Positions 33,216 to 41,880 of a stretch of DNA of 44,546 bases are shown here, piece by piece. How positions within the stretch are numbered: the first letter of the stretch is position 1; every line of letters starts with the position of its first letter. Origin of the DNA: Candidatus Bathyarchaeota archaeon (GTDB lineage Archaea; Thermoproteota; Bathyarchaeia; TCS64); contig CP070784.1 in assembly GCA_020346605.1 (NCBI GenBank), positions 1,007,301-1,051,846 of the forward strand, written 5' to 3'. The notes beneath the pieces are model-generated. The model did no database searches and was not told the origin of the DNA. It saw only the letters and a program-made list of their open reading frames with translations. The position numbers and the translations under genes were made by a program.

Positions 33216-33722
33216 TTGGCGATCCATGCCGTCTACCCATCTGGAGATGCATCCGAGGAACTGAAGGAAGCCGCTGAGATATGTTTCCAGTGCGGCGTCT
33301 GTTGCGTCTTGAGGGCTCATTCCTGTCACGCACAGTATGACGGACAGTTCGATCCCCGTCACACGTTCGTGTACGACTGCCTAGGAACGGAAGAGCCGGT
33401 TGAAAACCCCAACCTCTGGCTCTGCGTCTCCTGCCACAAGTGCGAGGAGCTCTGCCCCTACGACGTCTCTCCGGTACATTTCATAGAAGCGATGAAGGCC
33501 CAGGCTTTCGAGATGGGGAGTGCCCACCCCAGTGTACTGAGCGAGATTGAACAAATAGTGGAGACTGGGTTTGCTTTTCCGTTGACAGGATCGTCTGCGA
33601 GGCAACGGGAGGTTCTTGAGCTGGAACCCCTCAAAATTACGGCGCAGGATGATCTGAAAGTCATCACTGAGGAGACAGGCCTAGGAACCAAGCTCCGGAG
33701 GCATAGGGAGGAGGAGGGTTGA
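33216..33722 (+). CDS. HdrC-like iron-sulfur protein
   Basis: A 168-residue protein like the C subunit of heterodisulfide reductase, which passes electrons between Fe-S clusters. The first cluster region is CFQCGVCC with a further Cys at 37 (irregular spacing). The second is canonical C-x2-C-x2-C-x3-CP at 70-81 (CVSCHKCEELCP), followed by VHFIEAMKAQAF. The start is a TTG at 33216. Its stop overlaps the TTG start of the HdrB-like gene (TTGA). No HdrA flavin subunit is seen, so the electron donor or acceptor is more likely the formate dehydrogenase encoded two genes on. Confidence 0.85.
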   Translation: MAIHAVYPSGDASEELKEAAEICFQCGVCCVLRAHSCHAQYDGQFDPRHTFVYDCLGTEEPVENPNLWLCVSCHKCEELCPYDVSPVHFIEAMKAQAFEMGSAHPSVLSEIEQIVETGFAFPLTGSSARQREVLELEPLKITAQDDLKVITEETGLGTKLRRHREEEG

Positions 33723-34609
33723 AGTTCTCCTTCTTCAGGGGCTGTTTCATACCGGTGAGGCTGCCTTACATAGAGAAGGTCTCTAGGTTGGTGCTCGGTG
33801 AACTCGGCGTTGAGCTGCACGATATCGACGGTTTCACCTGCTGTCCCGAGCCGGTGGGATTCCAGATCAACGATAGGTTCGCGGCGACGGTCATCGCGGC
33901 CAGAAATATTTCGCTGGCGGAGGATGCGGGAAAGGATGTCATCACCCTCTGCAACGGTTGCACCTACGTTCTCAGGCAGGCGAACGAGGAGCTCAAGGCA
34001 GACGAGGGGCTCAGGGACAGGGTGAACGACGTTCTCTCGTCGACAGACCACCAGTTCAGGGGAACCGTCGATGTGAAGCACTTCGCACACATCCTCAAGG
34101 AAGATGTCGGAGTGAAGCGGATCAAAGAGAAGGTCGAGAAACCTCTATCTGGCCTGACTGTTGCAGGTCACACGGGCTGCCATATTGTCAGCCCTGTCGA
34201 CGTGATGGGGTTCGACGATCCGTTTGACCCCGTGGTCTTGGACGAGATGGTGGCGGCGCTGGGGGCTGAACCAGCCGACTTCGATCTGAAGACCCTGTGC
34301 TGCGGGTGGACCCTCACCAATTACGGGGACAGGGAGTCCGCTAACAAGCTCGTGGGAGCTAAACTGAGTGCGATGAAGGGTGCCGGGTCCGATTGCATCA
34401 CTGCGATCTGCCCCCAGTGTTTCTACCAGTTCGACACCGGGCAGATGCTTGCGTCCCGGCAGCTGGGACTGGATTTCAAGCTCCCGGTCACTTTCTACCT
34501 GCAACTGTTGGCTCTATCCATGGGGTACAGCCTGGAAGACATCCACTACAGGATGCACAGGGTGAGGGATCCTGGCTTCGAGGATAAGATGGGGAGGTTG
34601 CTGAGTTGA
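33719..34609 (+). CDS. HdrB-like protein with two CCG domains
   Basis: Homologue of heterodisulfide reductase subunit B (296 residues), which holds noncubane [4Fe-4S] clusters at the disulfide-reducing site. Both CCG motifs are complete and match C-x31-39-CC-x35-36-C-x2-C: C9, C41-C42, C78/C81 and C154, C194-C195, C231/C234. It starts at TTG 33719 (overlapping the HdrC stop) and ends overlapping the FdhA start, again TTGA. The natural disulfide or other two-electron substrate is unknown. With HdrC and FdhA it could carry formate electrons to a thiol pool or to a membrane partner. Confidence 0.9.
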   Translation: MKFSFFRGCFIPVRLPYIEKVSRLVLGELGVELHDIDGFTCCPEPVGFQINDRFAATVIAARNISLAEDAGKDVITLCNGCTYVLRQANEELKADEGLRDRVNDVLSSTDHQFRGTVDVKHFAHILKEDVGVKRIKEKVEKPLSGLTVAGHTGCHIVSPVDVMGFDDPFDPVVLDEMVAALGAEPADFDLKTLCCGWTLTNYGDRESANKLVGAKLSAMKGAGSDCITAICPQCFYQFDTGQMLASRQLGLDFKLPVTFYLQLLALSMGYSLEDIHYRMHRVRDPGFEDKMGRLLS

Positions 34610-36624
34610 GGGTCCCAACTGTCTGCATCTACTGTGGCACGGGTTGCATCCTTGACCTGAAGGTGAGGGAAGGCAAGGTCGTCTCTGTGCTGCCCAACAA
34701 GAACGGGCCGGGCGAAGGCAGACTCTGCATCAAGGGATGGAGTGCCCACGAGTTTATACATCACCCCGACCGCCTTACAAGGCCGTTAATCAGGGAAGGA
34801 GGTGGATTCAGGGAGTCAAGCTGGGAAGAGGCGCTGAACGCCGTTTCAGAGGCCCTGAGAGCTGCGAAGGACAAGTACGGTCCTGACTCCATCGCCTTCC
34901 TCTCCTCAGCGAAGACCACTAACGAGGAGAACTACCTGATGCAGAAGCTGGCCCGGGCCGTTTTTAAGACCAACAACGTCGATCACTGCGCGAGGCTCTG
35001 CCACGCTAGCACTGTCACGGGCCTGGTCTCGTCGTTTGGTAGCGGCGCTATGACAAACTCCCAGGAGGACGTCGAGGAGTCCGACGTCATCTTCATCATA
35101 GGCTCCAACACGTCGGAGCAGCATCCCCTCATCGCCAGGAGGATCATCAAGGCGGTGAAGAGCGGCAGCAAGCTGGTCGTCGCCGATCCGAGGGAGATCA
35201 AGTTGGTGGAGTATGCTACGGTCTATCTCCCCCATAGACCCGGGACTGACGTCGCATTACTCAACGCCATGATGAACGTCGTCATCGAGGAGGGGCTCCA
35301 CGACGCGGCGTTCATAGGTGGAAGGACCGAGGGCTACGAGGATCTGAAAGAGACTGTGTCGACCTACACGCCTGAGAGCGTCGAGGCTGTCGTAGGCGTC
35401 TCCGCCAAGGAGATCCGGAGGGCTTCACGGCTCTACGGTGGCGCCGAGAGGGCCTCCCTCTTCTTCTCCATGGGTATCACCCAGCACACAACGGGGGTCG
35501 ACAACGTGGTGTCGACGGCCAACCTAGCGATGCTCACCGGGAACGTTGGGAGGGAGGGCACCGGCGTGAACCCTTTGAGGGGCCAGAACAACGTCCAGGG
35601 GGCCTGCGACATGGGTGCCCTGCCCAACTATCTTCCAGGATACGGGACAGTCACGGATTCAGAGACGAGGAGTAGGTTCGAGGACGTTTGGGGTCGTCAG
35701 CTACCCTCGGAGGTTGGCCTCACCCTTGTGGAGATGATGAACGGCTGCGGAGGGGCGATCAAGGCGATGTTCATCATGGGCGAGAACCCGCTCGTGTCGG
35801 ATCCTGATTCCAACCACGTCCGGGAGCAGCTTGGGAATTTGGACTTCTTGGTTGTGTCTGAGCTCTTCCTCAGTGAGACCGCCCAGATGGCAGACGTCGT
35901 CCTGCCGGCGGCGAGTTTCGCAGAGAAGGAGGGGACCTTCACCGCCACCGACCGTCGAGTGCAAAGGGTCAGGAAGGCCATTGAGCCCTTAGGGGAGAGC
36001 AGGCCGGACTGGATGATATTATCCCAGCTGTCGAGATTGCAGGGATATCCCATGGATTACGAGTCGCCTGCGGAGATAATGACTGAGATCACGAGCCTGG
36101 CGCCCATCTACGGCGGCATGCAGTACTCCCGTCTTGGGATCGAGGGGCTGCGATGGCCCTGCACGAGCAAAGACCATCCGGGAACCAGGATACTCCATCG
36201 AGATACTTTCTCACGCGGTTTGGGCAGGTTCCATTCGGTCGAGTACAGACCACCCGCCGAGGAGCCCGATGACGAATACCCCTACATACTGACCACGGGG
36301 AGGCTCCTCTTCCACTGGCACACCGGAACCATGACGAGGAGATCGGGCACACTCACGGATCAGATCGACGAGGCCATTATGGAGATCAACGTTAAGGATG
36401 CATCGGCGCTGGAGGTCTCCACAGGAGACCTTGTTCACGTAAAGAGCCGGAGAGGGGAGATCTCCCTCAAGGTGGAGGTGACGGAACGTATCAAGGAGGG
36501 CGTGGTCTTCATTCCCTTCCACTTCGCAGAGGCCGGCGCCAACGTCCTCACGAACCCGGTTCTCGACCCGAAGGCGAAGATACCCGAACTGAAGGTCTGC
36601 GCTGTAAAGATTGAACGATTATAA
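34606..36624 (+). CDS. fdhA: Formate dehydrogenase alpha (Mo/W-bis-PGD) subunit
   Basis: Oxidises formate to CO2, or the reverse. The 672 residues match the FdhF/FdhA class. The N-terminal [4Fe-4S] ligands are C7, C10, C14 and C41. The metal ligand is Cys132 in DHCARLCHAST, at the place of selenocysteine in E. coli FdhF, followed by the proton-relay His133. The bis-PGD-binding regions IGSNTSEQHPLIARRI, LRGQNNVQGACDMG, IMGENPLVSDPD and LTTGRLLFHWHTGTM are intact. There is no FdhB (F420) gene beside it. It is coupled to HdrB by a TTGA overlap. Another molybdopterin oxidoreductase activity is less likely given the CARLCH motif. Confidence 0.9.
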   Translation: MRVPTVCIYCGTGCILDLKVREGKVVSVLPNKNGPGEGRLCIKGWSAHEFIHHPDRLTRPLIREGGGFRESSWEEALNAVSEALRAAKDKYGPDSIAFLSSAKTTNEENYLMQKLARAVFKTNNVDHCARLCHASTVTGLVSSFGSGAMTNSQEDVEESDVIFIIGSNTSEQHPLIARRIIKAVKSGSKLVVADPREIKLVEYATVYLPHRPGTDVALLNAMMNVVIEEGLHDAAFIGGRTEGYEDLKETVSTYTPESVEAVVGVSAKEIRRASRLYGGAERASLFFSMGITQHTTGVDNVVSTANLAMLTGNVGREGTGVNPLRGQNNVQGACDMGALPNYLPGYGTVTDSETRSRFEDVWGRQLPSEVGLTLVEMMNGCGGAIKAMFIMGENPLVSDPDSNHVREQLGNLDFLVVSELFLSETAQMADVVLPAASFAEKEGTFTATDRRVQRVRKAIEPLGESRPDWMILSQLSRLQGYPMDYESPAEIMTEITSLAPIYGGMQYSRLGIEGLRWPCTSKDHPGTRILHRDTFSRGLGRFHSVEYRPPAEEPDDEYPYILTTGRLLFHWHTGTMTRRSGTLTDQIDEAIMEINVKDASALEVSTGDLVHVKSRRGEISLKVEVTERIKEGVVFIPFHFAEAGANVLTNPVLDPKAKIPELKVCAVKIERL

Positions 36625-36651
36625 AGACTGTTTTTCGGTTTGCACGAGAAA

Positions 36652-36661
36652 GCATAAAAAT
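36652..36661 (+). promoter_or_regulatory. Putative TATA box of the flavoprotein gene
   Basis: GCATAAAAAT lies about 33-42 bp before ATG 36694, just after the fdhA stop. It implies the flavoprotein gene can be transcribed on its own as well as by read-through. Confidence 0.4.
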
Positions 36662-36693
36662 CACTGGAGACCAAGTAGAGGGAGTTGCGAGAA

Positions 36694-38067
36694 ATGGGTG
36701 AACGTAAGAGTCAGGAATCATGTAAGATTGTGATAATCGGCCTCGGGACGGGGGGCCTCTACTCCTCGAGGGCTGCAACGAGGTTTGATCGGAAGGCAGA
36801 GATCACAATCGTGGAGAGGCGAGATTACGACATGTTCTCTCCCTGCGGGCTCCCCTACGCGATCGAGGGGATGGTGGAGAGCTTCGAGGATCTCAAGCAC
36901 TCTGTCCCCTCGACGAGGCAGCTCAAGAAACTGTTGCGGCACGAGGCGCTCTCCATCGATGCGGAGGGTAAGAGAGTCCAGGTGGAGAACCTCGAGTCCG
37001 GAGAGACGTCCTGGCTCGACTACGACTCCCTCATCATCTCCACTGGGAGCCAGCCGACGATCCTGCCTATACCCGGGGCCAAGGAGCTTCTGGGCCGAGG
37101 AGTGTACGTGGTGACCAATCCAGAGAATGCCGAGGAGCTCCGAGACGTCGCACTTGAGTCCAAGAGAGCGGTGGTCGTAGGGGGAGGCGCCATAGGCCTT
37201 GAGATAGCCTTCGCACTGAAGGAGCTGGGGCTGGAGGTTTGGGTGACCAAGAGGAGTCCGCCTCCCTTCCCCCGGAACCTGGACCCCGACATGGGCAAGA
37301 TCATCAGCGAGTACCTTGACGCGAAGGGACTTCACATCCTCTTCGGGAAGGGGATCGACGCCATCAACGGTGGGGACCGTGTAGAGTCGGTAGTGATAGA
37401 GGGTGAGACGATCCACACCAACATAGTTGTGATGGCCGTCGGGGTCAGACCGGAGTCGTTCTTGGCGGAGGAGGCCGGCATAGCGACGGAGCGGGGGGCT
37501 GTGCTGGTCAACGAAAGGATGGAGACCAGCGTCAAGAACGTTTACGCCATCGGCGACTGCGCTCGGTCCTTCAGCGGCGTTGACGGAGAGCCCTCATACG
37601 TCGCCTTGGCTACCACTGCCTTCAAGCAGGCAACGGTCGCCGGAGTAAACGCTGCGGGCGGGGACGCGATCTATGGTGGCAATCTCGGTACTTTCGTCTC
37701 CTTCATCGGGGACCTTGAGATCTCTTGCACAGGTTACAACTCGGAGGCCGCGGAGAGGAACGGGTTCAAGGTGGTTACTGGCAGGGCGAACATGAAGATC
37801 AAGCCCAGCTGGATGCCTGGAGCCAAGGACATCTCTGTGAAGCTGGTGGTCGATGCCGAGACAGGGCGTATCTTGGGAGGTCAAGCGATAGGTGAGGAGG
37901 GAGCAGCTTGGAGGATGAACGTGGTGGCTCTGGCCATAAAGCAGAAGGTGATGATTCAGGAGTTTAGCACGATCGAGCTCGCCTACTGCCCTGCTGTGTC
38001 AGAGGTGTACGACCCCCTCCTGGTCGCAGCCGACACAGCCATAAGACGGCTCTCCAGAACTAGATGA
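36694..38067 (+). CDS. CoA-disulfide-reductase/NADH-oxidase-like flavoprotein
   Basis: A FAD- and NAD(P)H-binding protein of 457 residues in the single-Cys pyridine-nucleotide-disulfide oxidoreductase group. FAD loop IIGLGTGGLYSSRAA; redox-active Cys in FSPCGLPYAIEG; NAD(P) loop VVGGGAIGLEIAFALKELG; FAD-contacting NVYAIGDCA. Members reduce CoA disulfide, persulfide, polysulfide or oxygen. GAGGGAG (36678-36684) places the start at ATG 36694 rather than TTG 36685. Being next to the formate dehydrogenase and HdrB genes, it may link their electrons to NAD(P)H, or reduce a disulfide made by HdrB. Both are inference. Confidence 0.85.
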   Translation: MGERKSQESCKIVIIGLGTGGLYSSRAATRFDRKAEITIVERRDYDMFSPCGLPYAIEGMVESFEDLKHSVPSTRQLKKLLRHEALSIDAEGKRVQVENLESGETSWLDYDSLIISTGSQPTILPIPGAKELLGRGVYVVTNPENAEELRDVALESKRAVVVGGGAIGLEIAFALKELGLEVWVTKRSPPPFPRNLDPDMGKIISEYLDAKGLHILFGKGIDAINGGDRVESVVIEGETIHTNIVVMAVGVRPESFLAEEAGIATERGAVLVNERMETSVKNVYAIGDCARSFSGVDGEPSYVALATTAFKQATVAGVNAAGGDAIYGGNLGTFVSFIGDLEISCTGYNSEAAERNGFKVVTGRANMKIKPSWMPGAKDISVKLVVDAETGRILGGQAIGEEGAAWRMNVVALAIKQKVMIQEFSTIELAYCPAVSEVYDPLLVAADTAIRRLSRTR

Positions 38068-38104
38068 TATGAAGAGTCTCCTCCCTTTCTCCATATCGAG
38101 TCAG

Positions 38105-38114
38105 TTATTAAAAA
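38105..38114 (+). promoter_or_regulatory. Putative TATA box of the hydrogenase-protease gene
   Basis: TTATTAAAAA lies 29-38 bp before ATG 38143, the spacing of a leaderless archaeal transcript, and follows the flavoprotein stop by 38 bp. The protease may therefore be expressed independently. Confidence 0.45.
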
Positions 38115-38142
38115 GAGGGAGAGCGTTCTAGGTCACTTGAGA

Positions 38143-38646
38143 ATGAACGTCCTGAAAGAGCAACTCCGTCGCCTCCTGCAGAAAGACGCGCGGGGACGAG
38201 TTGTCATAGTAGGGATAGGAAACCCGCTCAGGGGCGATGATGCCGTGGGTCTGGCTGTGATCGATCACCTTGAGCAGAAATCTTTGGAGGATGTTCTTCT
38301 ACTGAGGGCCGAGTCTGCGCCTGAGAATTTCACCGGTCCTATCAGGGAGTATGAACCGACGCACTTGCTCCTGGTGGACTCCGCGGGACTGAACTTAGCC
38401 CCTGGAGCGGCAAGGGTGATTTCGACTGATGAGATCATGGAAAGCCGCATCTCAACTCACACCTCATCTCTGAAGGTGTTGATCACCTTCCTTGAACTGA
38501 CCACCGGTACCAGAGTGACGCTGATAGGCGTCCAACCTCTCAGCATGGAGTTCGGAGAGGGGCTGTCATCCGTCGCCAAAGCCGCCGCGAAAGAGGTGGC
38601 CGACGTCATCTTCGATGTCCTTGAAGGCTGTCGTGGGACGAGTTAG
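38143..38646 (+). CDS. hycI: HycI-type hydrogenase maturation protease
   Basis: Endopeptidase that removes the C-terminal tail of a [NiFe] hydrogenase large subunit after Ni insertion. The 167 residues keep VGIGNPLRGDDAVG (Ni-sensing Asp), the HycI-like APENFTGPIREYEPTHLLLVDSA (second conserved Asp) and the late GVQP stretch. The likely target is the large subunit encoded on the other strand at 38990-40114, which ends in a short tail after DPC-x2-C-x2-R. ATG 38143 is preferred over TTG 38137 because of the TATA box spacing. Its 3' end lies six bases from the end of the converging hydrogenase operon. Confidence 0.9.
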   Translation: MNVLKEQLRRLLQKDARGRVVIVGIGNPLRGDDAVGLAVIDHLEQKSLEDVLLLRAESAPENFTGPIREYEPTHLLLVDSAGLNLAPGAARVISTDEIMESRISTHTSSLKVLITFLELTTGTRVTLIGVQPLSMEFGEGLSSVAKAAAKEVADVIFDVLEGCRGTS

Positions 38647-38652
38647 GCCGGT

Positions 38653-38997
38653 TCACTGACCCTCCTCGAAGACCTCCTTCACCTTCTCATACTCCGGGGA
38701 CCTCACGACCTCCTCTGCAAGGATAGCTTTCTGCATGCAGTTCTCGACGCAGAGGTGGCAGTAGATGCAGCGGAAGGGGTCGTACTCTATGCGCTTCTCG
38801 TCCGGGTAGACCTTGATGGCCGCCGGCGGACAGATCCTCTCGCAATCCTGGCACTGGTCGCAGGCGTTCATGTCGAAGCTGATCCTACCCCTCGTTCCAT
38901 CCACCGGATCGGATTTTACATAGGGATATCTCACAGTGACCGGTGACGATAGCAGGTTCCTTAGAACGTTCCAGAGCATCTTCGGCATCTCATTCAT
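38653..38997 (-). CDS. echF: Ech-type hydrogenase ferredoxin subunit (EchF/NuoI-like)
   Basis: A 114-residue 2[4Fe-4S] protein that passes electrons between the soluble donor and the hydrogenase small subunit. Cluster motifs are CDQCQDCERICP and CIYCHLCVENC, each C-x2-C-x2-C-x3-C, as in NuoI/EchF. The first eight bases of the gene overlap the large-subunit stop. It is the last gene of the operon and converges on the protease gene. Confidence 0.9.
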   Translation of the reverse strand: MNEMPKMLWNVLRNLLSSPVTVRYPYVKSDPVDGTRGRISFDMNACDQCQDCERICPPAAIKVYPDEKRIEYDPFRCIYCHLCVENCMQKAILAEEVVRSPEYEKVKEVFEEGQ

Positions 38998-40114
38998 CCT
39001 CCTTTACATAGGTTATGCGCTCAGTGCATGACATGCACGGGTCGATGGAGAGGACGATGGGGGGTATGTCGGCTATCTCGTGGCCCACAAGTATGCTGAG
39101 GAGCGCTGGGATGTTCGCAAAGGTCGGTGTGCGCACCCTCACCCTCTCCAGGTGGATCGTGCCGTCCCCCACGATGTAGTAGAACGCCTCCCCCCGGGGC
39201 TGCTCCACCCTGTTTATCGCCGTGCCCTCTGGGAATTTGGTGCTCTTCTGAAGGATCGGCCCCTCCGGCATCTGGACCAGCGCCTGGTTGATGAGGTCGA
39301 TGGACTGGTAGACCTCGTCGAGCCTGACGAGGGTCCTGCTGTACGCGTCCTCGGTGTCGTGTGTTATCGGGGCGAAGTCGAGCTCCCCGTAGGCTTCGTA
39401 CCCCAGTGTCCTCAGATCCTGCGGCACACCGCTCCCTCTGATGGTGGGGCCAACGGCTCCGAGGTGGGTCGCTTCGCTCCTCGGGAGAATGCCCTTCCCC
39501 ACTGTCTTGGATTTCACCGCGCTGTCGTTGCGGAACACTGGGTCGACAGCCTGAACTTTCTTCGTCAGCTCGGCAAGCCCTGAGCGATACTGCCCTATGA
39601 GGCTCTCGTCCATGTCCTTCCTGACGCCCCCGATGGCGCAGGTCGACAGCTGGATTCTGTGCCCAGCGGTCTTCTCGGTGAGCTCAAGGATTATCTCTCT
39701 GTCTCGCCATAGCTGCATGAAGAGGCTCTCGAAGCCCATGCCGTCGGCGAACAGCCCCAGCCACAGGAGGTGGCTCTGTAGCCTGCTCAGCTCCGACCAG
39801 ATGGTCCTCAGGTAGCGCGCCCTCGCTGGCACATCGGTGTCGGTTATCTTCTCTATAGCCTCGCAGTAGGACATGGCGTGCATGAAGTTGCAGATACCGC
39901 AGATCCGCTCGCAGAGGTAGATGTTCCGCCTGTAGTCGTTCAGCTCGCATGCCCTCTCGATGCCCCTGTGGACGTAGCCGATGTTGGGGACCACCTCGAC
40001 GATCCTCTCTTCGTCAACGGTGAACCTCAGCTGCAGCGGCTCGGGGAGCACTGGATGTTGAGGTCCGAAGGGGAACACCGTGAACTCCTTGATCTTGGTC
40101 TCGGTCTCACTCAT
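38990..40114 (-). CDS. echE: Group 4 [NiFe] hydrogenase large subunit (EchE/NuoD-like)
   Basis: Carries the NiFe active site. From ATG 40114 it has 374 residues. The L1 motif is RICGICNFMH (C72, C75) and the L2 motif is DPCMSC (C360, C363); all four Ni-ligand cysteines are present, so it is a true hydrogenase and not complex I NuoD. Only eight residues (ITYVKEDE) follow Arg366, a plausible tail for the HycI-like protease. Its start overlaps the end of the NuoC-GltD gene by eight bases. An upstream frame to 40174 would lie wholly inside that gene and is rejected. Confidence 0.94.
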   Translation of the reverse strand: MSETETKIKEFTVFPFGPQHPVLPEPLQLRFTVDEERIVEVVPNIGYVHRGIERACELNDYRRNIYLCERICGICNFMHAMSYCEAIEKITDTDVPARARYLRTIWSELSRLQSHLLWLGLFADGMGFESLFMQLWRDREIILELTEKTAGHRIQLSTCAIGGVRKDMDESLIGQYRSGLAELTKKVQAVDPVFRNDSAVKSKTVGKGILPRSEATHLGAVGPTIRGSGVPQDLRTLGYEAYGELDFAPITHDTEDAYSRTLVRLDEVYQSIDLINQALVQMPEGPILQKSTKFPEGTAINRVEQPRGEAFYYIVGDGTIHLERVRVRTPTFANIPALLSILVGHEIADIPPIVLSIDPCMSCTERITYVKEDE

Positions 40115-41879
40115 TCCAGTCACACCTCCAGCAACGAGTCGCCTCCCTAAACGCTTCCTCGGGGCTGAAGCCAAGCTCGACCTCGTCGAAGTTTAGCACC
40201 CTCTCATCGACCGGGAGCTCCCTCACCGGGACCATAGGCTGATCCTTCCTATCTTCGAGATCCACCGGCCTCGCTACGAACTCTTGGAGGTCGACGATAG
40301 GCTCCCGCAGCCCCTCCCCTCCCAGGTACACATCGATGGATGAGGCTGCCTTCCGGCCGTCCCGTATCGCCTCGATGACGAACCTGGGGCCGAAAACGGA
40401 ATCGCCGCCAGCCCAGACGCCCTCCTTGCTTGTTCTGTACTCTTCGTCGACGACGATCCAGCCCCTCCTGCTCGTCTCCAAGCCAAAGGTCTCTGGGACG
40501 CTGACCGTGTTACCTATGGCCTTTACCACTGTGTTAACCTCCTTCATCAGGATCCGGCCCTCCATCGGCTCGGGCCTGCGCCTCCCAGAGTCATCCGGTT
40601 CCCCCGGGATCATGCATTGGAAGGCCACCGTGAGACGCTCTCCAGGTATTATCTTTAAAGGCTGGGAGAGGAAGTCGAAGCTCACCCCCTCCCTCATGGA
40701 TGCGTGGATGTCCTCGAGCAGGGCAGGCATCTCAGTCTCCGTCCTCCTATAGAAGACGGTGATGTCCTTCGCGCCCAAGCGCCTGCAGACCCTCGCCGAG
40801 TCGATTGCAGCGTTCCCTCCGCCGATGATGAGAACACTGTCACCCACATCAGGGGTCTCATCTCTCTCGTTCACCGCTGTCAAGAGCTCCATGCAGTCGA
40901 TGACGCCGGGCGAGTCTTCCCCCTCTATCCTCAGCGCGTTGGGGCTCATAGCCCCAATCGCCACATAGATTGCGTCGTACCCCTCCCTGAGCAGAGCGTC
41001 TAGGTCGTCGATCTCAACGCCAGGAACGAAAGTGGCTTGGGCCTCCCCGAAGCGGGCTGAGACCTCCTCTTGGAGTATCCCCTTGGGCAACCTGAACTTG
41101 GGGATTCCCCAGAGCATCGCGCCCCCGAATCGTTCCCCCTTTTCGTAGACCGTGACGTCGTGCCCCAGCAAGCCAAGGTAGTACGCCGCTGTTATTCCCG
41201 AGGGGCCGGCGCCGACCACCGCAACCCTCTTCCCTGTCGATTTCCTTCGTTCTATGTCTCTTTTCATGTTCCCGTTCGAGTCCGCTACGTATCTCTTCAG
41301 GAGCCTTATCTGGAGATGGCTTTCGTTCTTCTCCTGTCTACATCCGATCTGGCACAGGGCGGAACAGACCCTTCCTAGGATGGCGGGGAGGGGAGCCCTC
41401 TCCATGATTGTCTCGTACGCTCCCAATGTGTCGCCTGCGGCGATCTGTTGCAGGTACAAAGGTATGTTCACCAATCCGGGGCACTCATCTCTGCACCTTC
41501 CTTGGAACCGCGTAGTAGTTGGTCTCTCCCCCATAGCGGGTTTCAGCAGTGTGGTCTCGATCGCCGACTCGATCCTCAGCATCCTACCTCCGAAGTCGAC
41601 GTTGAGCCCGGACACCTTCAGGTTAAAGAGGTCCTGGGCCTCGTTCTCCGCTAGGAAGGCAGCCCCGAAGACGCTGGTGATGCTTTCAACGGGCTGGTCC
41701 TTTCTCGTCCTGAGCCTCAGGTTGACAACGTCCTGGCCTCTCTCGAAGTGGTAGATAACATCCAGTTCGTCTCCCCTGTCCAGAGCCGTCAGTGTCAGGA
41801 ACCTAGCGTCCTGCGCCCTCAGCTCCTCGAGCGTCGAGAACAGATATGAGCTGTCGACGTCTGTGTTCTGGACAGTCAT
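40107..41879 (-). CDS. Fusion: NuoC/EchD-like domain plus GltD/AegA-like flavoprotein
   Basis: A 590-residue fusion. Residues 1-113 are a NuoC/EchD-like subunit domain, with the weakly conserved AFLAENEAQDLFNLKVSG at 74-91. Residues 125-590 are like GltD, the glutamate-synthase small subunit, and AegA/NfnB flavoproteins. They have N-terminal Fe-S cysteines C129, C133, C172, C176 and C180, the FAD loop VVGAGPSGITAAYYL (221-235), the NAD(P)-binding IIGGGNAAID (351-360), VWAGGDSVFGP, and the C-terminal CWRC (583-586). It sits exactly where EchD belongs. I infer that it brings NAD(P)H to the hydrogenase. No stop or frameshift separates the parts. Confidence 0.88.
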   Translation of the reverse strand: MTVQNTDVDSSYLFSTLEELRAQDARFLTLTALDRGDELDVIYHFERGQDVVNLRLRTRKDQPVESITSVFGAAFLAENEAQDLFNLKVSGLNVDFGGRMLRIESAIETTLLKPAMGERPTTTRFQGRCRDECPGLVNIPLYLQQIAAGDTLGAYETIMERAPLPAILGRVCSALCQIGCRQEKNESHLQIRLLKRYVADSNGNMKRDIERRKSTGKRVAVVGAGPSGITAAYYLGLLGHDVTVYEKGERFGGAMLWGIPKFRLPKGILQEEVSARFGEAQATFVPGVEIDDLDALLREGYDAIYVAIGAMSPNALRIEGEDSPGVIDCMELLTAVNERDETPDVGDSVLIIGGGNAAIDSARVCRRLGAKDITVFYRRTETEMPALLEDIHASMREGVSFDFLSQPLKIIPGERLTVAFQCMIPGEPDDSGRRRPEPMEGRILMKEVNTVVKAIGNTVSVPETFGLETSRRGWIVVDEEYRTSKEGVWAGGDSVFGPRFVIEAIRDGRKAASSIDVYLGGEGLREPIVDLQEFVARPVDLEDRKDQPMVPVRELPVDERVLNFDEVELGFSPEEAFREATRCWRCDWNE

Positions 41880-41880
41880 C

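Noticed and set aside
34606..36624. Selenocysteine-containing formate dehydrogenase
   Set aside because: The ligand codon reads Cys (C132) and there is no in-frame TGA at that place.
38990..40114. Complex I NuoD rather than hydrogenase
   Set aside because: Both Ni-ligand C-x2-C motifs are complete, which NuoD lacks.
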